Origin: Spirochaetaceae bacterium
Lineage (GTDB): Bacteria > Spirochaetota > Spirochaetia > Treponematales > Breznakiellaceae
NCBI GenBank assembly: GCA_031265025.1
Contig: JAISDF010000214.1
Span: forward strand, 1 to 7,988
DNA length: 7,988 nucleotides
Direction of reading: 5' to 3'
The position numbers and the translations under genes are program-made. A model generated the notes under the pieces. That model was given only the letters and a program-made list of their open reading frames with translations, had not been told where the DNA came from and did no database searches. This document shows positions 5,949 through 7,988 of the stretch, piece by piece; the first letter of the stretch is position 1, and every line of letters begins with the position of its first letter.

Positions 5949-6386
5949 ATGGAAAGAACTTTTGTTATGCTGAAACCGGGAGTACTGCCCCGGCGTATCG
6001 CGGGAGAACTTATCACCCGTTTTGAGCGGAAGGGCCTGAAAATAGCAGCTCTTAAATTGATGAACATAGACAGTTCCCTGTGCGCCGCCCATTACGCCGA
6101 ACATAAGGGAAAGGACTTTTACGAAGGACTGGTGAAGTACACGGTTTCAGGACCGGTACTTGCCTTTGTCCTTGAGGGACCCGGCGCCATAGCCATGGTA
6201 CGCCTCATGATAGGGCCGACAAGCGGCGCCGAACCCGGAACCATACGGGGCGATTACGCCCGCCAGACAAGGCTCAACATAGTCCATGCCTCTGATTCCC
6301 CGGAAAGCGCGGCAAGGGAAATCCCCCTGTTCTTTAAGCCTGAAGAAATCATAAGCTGGGAAGACGGCAATGAAAGCTGGTTCTGA
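5949..6386 (+). CDS. ndk: Nucleoside-diphosphate kinase
   Basis: Cytoplasmic enzyme that transfers the gamma phosphate of a nucleoside triphosphate to a nucleoside diphosphate through a phosphohistidine, balancing NTP and dNTP pools. The 145 residues fit the family (about 140-155). Catalytic residues map by spacing to the human enzyme: K9 (K12) in FVMLKPG, R85 (R88), T91 (T94), R100 (R105) in PGTIRGD, N110 (N115) and the phosphorylated H113 (H118) in NIVHASDS. The Ala after the His is a permitted variant of the usual HGSD. Between T91 and R100 the Kpn-loop region is two residues shorter than in the human enzyme. I chose ATG 5949 (MERTFVMLKPG) because Ndk proteins start a few residues before this strand; an in-frame TTG at 5922 would add nine atypical residues. 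No ribosome-binding site precedes the ATG, and a promoter abuts it. Confidence 0.96.
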   Translation: MERTFVMLKPGVLPRRIAGELITRFERKGLKIAALKLMNIDSSLCAAHYAEHKGKDFYEGLVKYTVSGPVLAFVLEGPGAIAMVRLMIGPTSGAEPGTIRGDYARQTRLNIVHASDSPESAAREIPLFFKPEEIISWEDGNESWF

Positions 6387-6403
6387 ACAGTCAGCGGTAT
6401 TTT

Positions 6404-6422
6404 CCGCCCGGCCGGGAGGCGG
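6404..6422 (+). promoter_or_regulatory. Small GC-rich hairpin between ndk and the peptidase gene
   Basis: CCGCC (6404-6408) can pair with GGCGG (6418-6422). The alternative is a perfect 10-base palindrome CCCGGCCGGG at 6407-6416. No T tract follows, so it is not a convincing terminator. It covers GGGAGG (6414-6419), the more distant ribosome-binding candidate for the ATG at 6433, and could modulate its access. Low confidence because the region is GC-rich. Confidence 0.25.
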
Positions 6423-6432
6423 TCAGGAAGCA

Positions 6433-7988
6433 ATGGGTCAAAGCGCGGCAGGCCAAGGCGCGGCTGAACCGGGGGCAGGCGCTTTGCCCCTCTGGGACCT
6501 CAGGTCCATCTATCCTTCCTTTGACGATGAGTCCTACATCAGGGACAAGGAACGCCTCAGAGAGGAAGCGCGGGAGTTTCTCCGCCTTCTTGAGGAACCA
6601 ATTCCATCCGGCAAAGAAGCCGCGCTTCCTGCCCTGTACGCCCTGATAGCCGCCTACGAAAAAACCGGCGACCTTTCGGAAAACCTTCGTTCCTATGCCG
6701 AGGCGGTGTACAGCACCAACACAGCGGACTCAGGCGCGTTAAACGAAATCAACGCCCTGGAAACCCTGGTCCTCCCCTTTAACCGGGCGCTGGTCCTTTT
6801 CAGGAAACGCCTGGCCGAAAGAGAAAGCCTGATTCTTTCCCTGCTTGAAGAAGATGAAGAACTTGCCGGGCAGGGCTTTTTTCTCAGGGAGGCAATACAA
6901 AGGGCAAGATACCAAATGGAAGGAGACCTTGAAGACCTGGCGAACGATCTCCGCCGCTCCGGGGCCGACGCATGGTCCCGGCTTTATGACGCCCTTTCGT
7001 CCTCGCTGGGCGTACTGTGGGACAAGGAGACCGGCGAGACAAAGACGGTAAGCGCACTCAGGGACCTGGCCTTTCATCCTGACCGGAGTATACGGGAAAA
7101 AGCCTACCACGCCGAGCTTGAAGCCTGGGCTTCCGCGGAAACACCCCTGGCCGCCGCCCTTAACGGCATCAAGGGCTGGGCGCTTACCGTTGACTCAAGG
7201 AGGGGCTGGCCGTCGCCCCTTGAAAAATCGTTCTTCCAGTCGCGAATAACGCCCAAAACCTTTAACGCCCTCTGTTCCGCCATGGAGGGTTCCCTTCCCA
7301 TGTTCAGGCGTTACCTTAAAAGCAAGGCCAAACTGCTGGGGCTTGATTCCTTCGCCTTTTACGATCTTTTCGCCCCGGCGGGGCCGGGCGTATCAGGCGC
7401 GGCGGAACCGGGAATCAAAAGCTGGACCTGGGAAGAAACCGGAGAATTTATAGCCCGGTGTTTTGATTCCTTTGATCCGGGCATGGGAACCTTTGCCCGT
7501 CATGCCTTTGCCTTCTCGTGGATTGACGCCCTGAGGCGCAAGGGAAAAGTCGGCGGCGCGTACTGTACGGATTTTCCCCTCGCCGGAGAATCCCGCATAC
7601 TCTGTAATTTTGAAGGCTCCTTTGATTCGGTAACTACGGTCGCCCACGAACTGGGCCATGCCTGGCATCACGAACTCATCAAGGATCTTCCCCGCACCCA
7701 AAATCAGTATCCCATGACCCTCGCGGAAACGGCGAGCATCTTTGCCGAAACAATAGTATTCGAGGCGGCCCTGCGCGACGCGGGGGAGGCCGAGAGAATA
7801 CGCCTCATTGAAGGCAGTCTCAAAGATTCCTGCCAGGTTATCTGCGATATACTTTCCAGATTCTATTTTGAAAAAGAGGTCTTTGCCCGGAGAGGCCGGG
7901 GTGAACTCGGCCCGTCTGAATTATGCGTCATCATGACAAGCGCGCAAAAGGCAAGCTACGGAGACGGCCTGGACGAAAAATTCCTCCA
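6433..7988 (+). CDS. M3 family zinc oligoendopeptidase (PepF-like), 3' end outside window
   Basis: Cytoplasmic zinc metallopeptidase expected to cleave short peptides. The frame runs open to the window edge, giving 518 residues; families of this type are near 600, so roughly 80 are missing. The conserved N-terminal block LPLWDLRSIYPSFDD begins at about residue 18. A helical region follows with KTVSALRDLAFHPDRSIREKAY, typical of PepF proteins. The zinc site is HELGH (H405, E406, H409), with the third ligand probably E432 in LAETASIFAE. The final visible residues SYGDGLDEKFL match the conserved block before the substrate-closing tyrosines of the pepF/M3 group (TIGR02290-like, from recall). The start is uncertain: ATG 6433 has AGGA four bases away, while in-frame ATG 6370 would overlap ndk by 17 bases and add 21 residues with low-GC third positions. 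I prefer 6433. The first 17 residues are Gly/Ala/Gln-rich and probably disordered. Confidence 0.93.
   Translation, partial: MGQSAAGQGAAEPGAGALPLWDLRSIYPSFDDESYIRDKERLREEAREFLRLLEEPIPSGKEAALPALYALIAAYEKTGDLSENLRSYAEAVYSTNTADSGALNEINALETLVLPFNRALVLFRKRLAERESLILSLLEEDEELAGQGFFLREAIQRARYQMEGDLEDLANDLRRSGADAWSRLYDALSSSLGVLWDKETGETKTVSALRDLAFHPDRSIREKAYHAELEAWASAETPLAAALNGIKGWALTVDSRRGWPSPLEKSFFQSRITPKTFNALCSAMEGSLPMFRRYLKSKAKLLGLDSFAFYDLFAPAGPGVSGAAEPGIKSWTWEETGEFIARCFDSFDPGMGTFARHAFAFSWIDALRRKGKVGGAYCTDFPLAGESRILCNFEGSFDSVTTVAHELGHAWHHELIKDLPRTQNQYPMTLAETASIFAETIVFEAALRDAGEAERIRLIEGSLKDSCQVICDILSRFYFEKEVFARRGRGELGPSELCVIMTSAQKASYGDGLDEKFL

Noticed and set aside
5336..6067. Antisense reading frame spanning the small membrane protein and the start of ndk
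   Set aside because: It crosses two well-supported + strand genes and the promoter region between them; no start signal or domain was seen.
6370..6432. Earlier ATG start for the peptidase
   Set aside because: It is possible (17-base overlap with ndk, weak GGAAG upstream), but the added codons have third-position composition unlike the rest of the gene. Left as an alternative.
1..7988. tRNA, rRNA, CRISPR array, insertion sequence or riboswitch
   Set aside because: The gaps between genes are at most 97 bases, and none shows a cloverleaf, regular short repeats, terminal inverted repeats with a transposase, or a recognisable aptamer.

Overview
The window is a dense, G+C-rich stretch of bacterial chromosome in which every gene is on the + strand. 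The genes resemble those of treponeme-type spirochaetes: DUF3798 lipoproteins beside a dual-domain ABC ATPase and two permeases, a small one-helix membrane protein behind them, and an Ndk with an HASDS active-site motif. The base composition, the heavy use of Ile-ATA and Arg-AGG, and the family content suggest a G+C-rich member of the Treponema/Breznakiella group. This placement is inference from gene content and was not tested by a search.

Positions 1-5902 read as one operon for a membrane transport system. It opens with the 3' end of a DUF3798 gene (1-309). After 12 bases comes a full-length paralogue with a lipoprotein signal peptide (322-1578); the two are probably alternative or duplicated substrate receptors. 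A 97-base gap holding a strong hairpin separates the receptors from the transporter core: a two-domain ABC ATPase (1676-3274) and two different permeases of the BPD_transp_2 (RbsC/LivM-like) class (3271-4332 and 4329-5444). A 153-residue protein with one N-terminal membrane helix follows (5441-5902). The last four genes are joined by 4-base ATGA stop/start overlaps, so they are probably translationally coupled. The layout (lipoprotein receptor, fused double ATPase, two unlike permeases) parallels the BmpA/PnrA nucleoside and RbsABC sugar importers, but the receptor family is different and the substrate cannot be read from the sequence.

Positions 5903-7988 hold two housekeeping genes. ndk (5949-6386) encodes nucleoside-diphosphate kinase. 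It has a plausible promoter of its own that would start transcription about one base before the ATG, and there is no Shine-Dalgarno sequence. A cytoplasmic M3 (PepF-type) zinc oligoendopeptidase follows (6433 to beyond the window edge). Neither has an obvious functional tie to the transporter, although a nucleoside substrate would fit the ndk neighbour.

No RNA gene, insertion sequence, CRISPR array, phage gene or replication origin was seen. No stretch longer than 100 bases lies outside a gene. The items most worth following up are the uncharacterised DUF3798 transporter with its duplicated receptor, the ATPase whose substitutions all fall in one composite ATP site, the small membrane protein co-translated with the permeases, and the leaderless-looking, short-looped Ndk.
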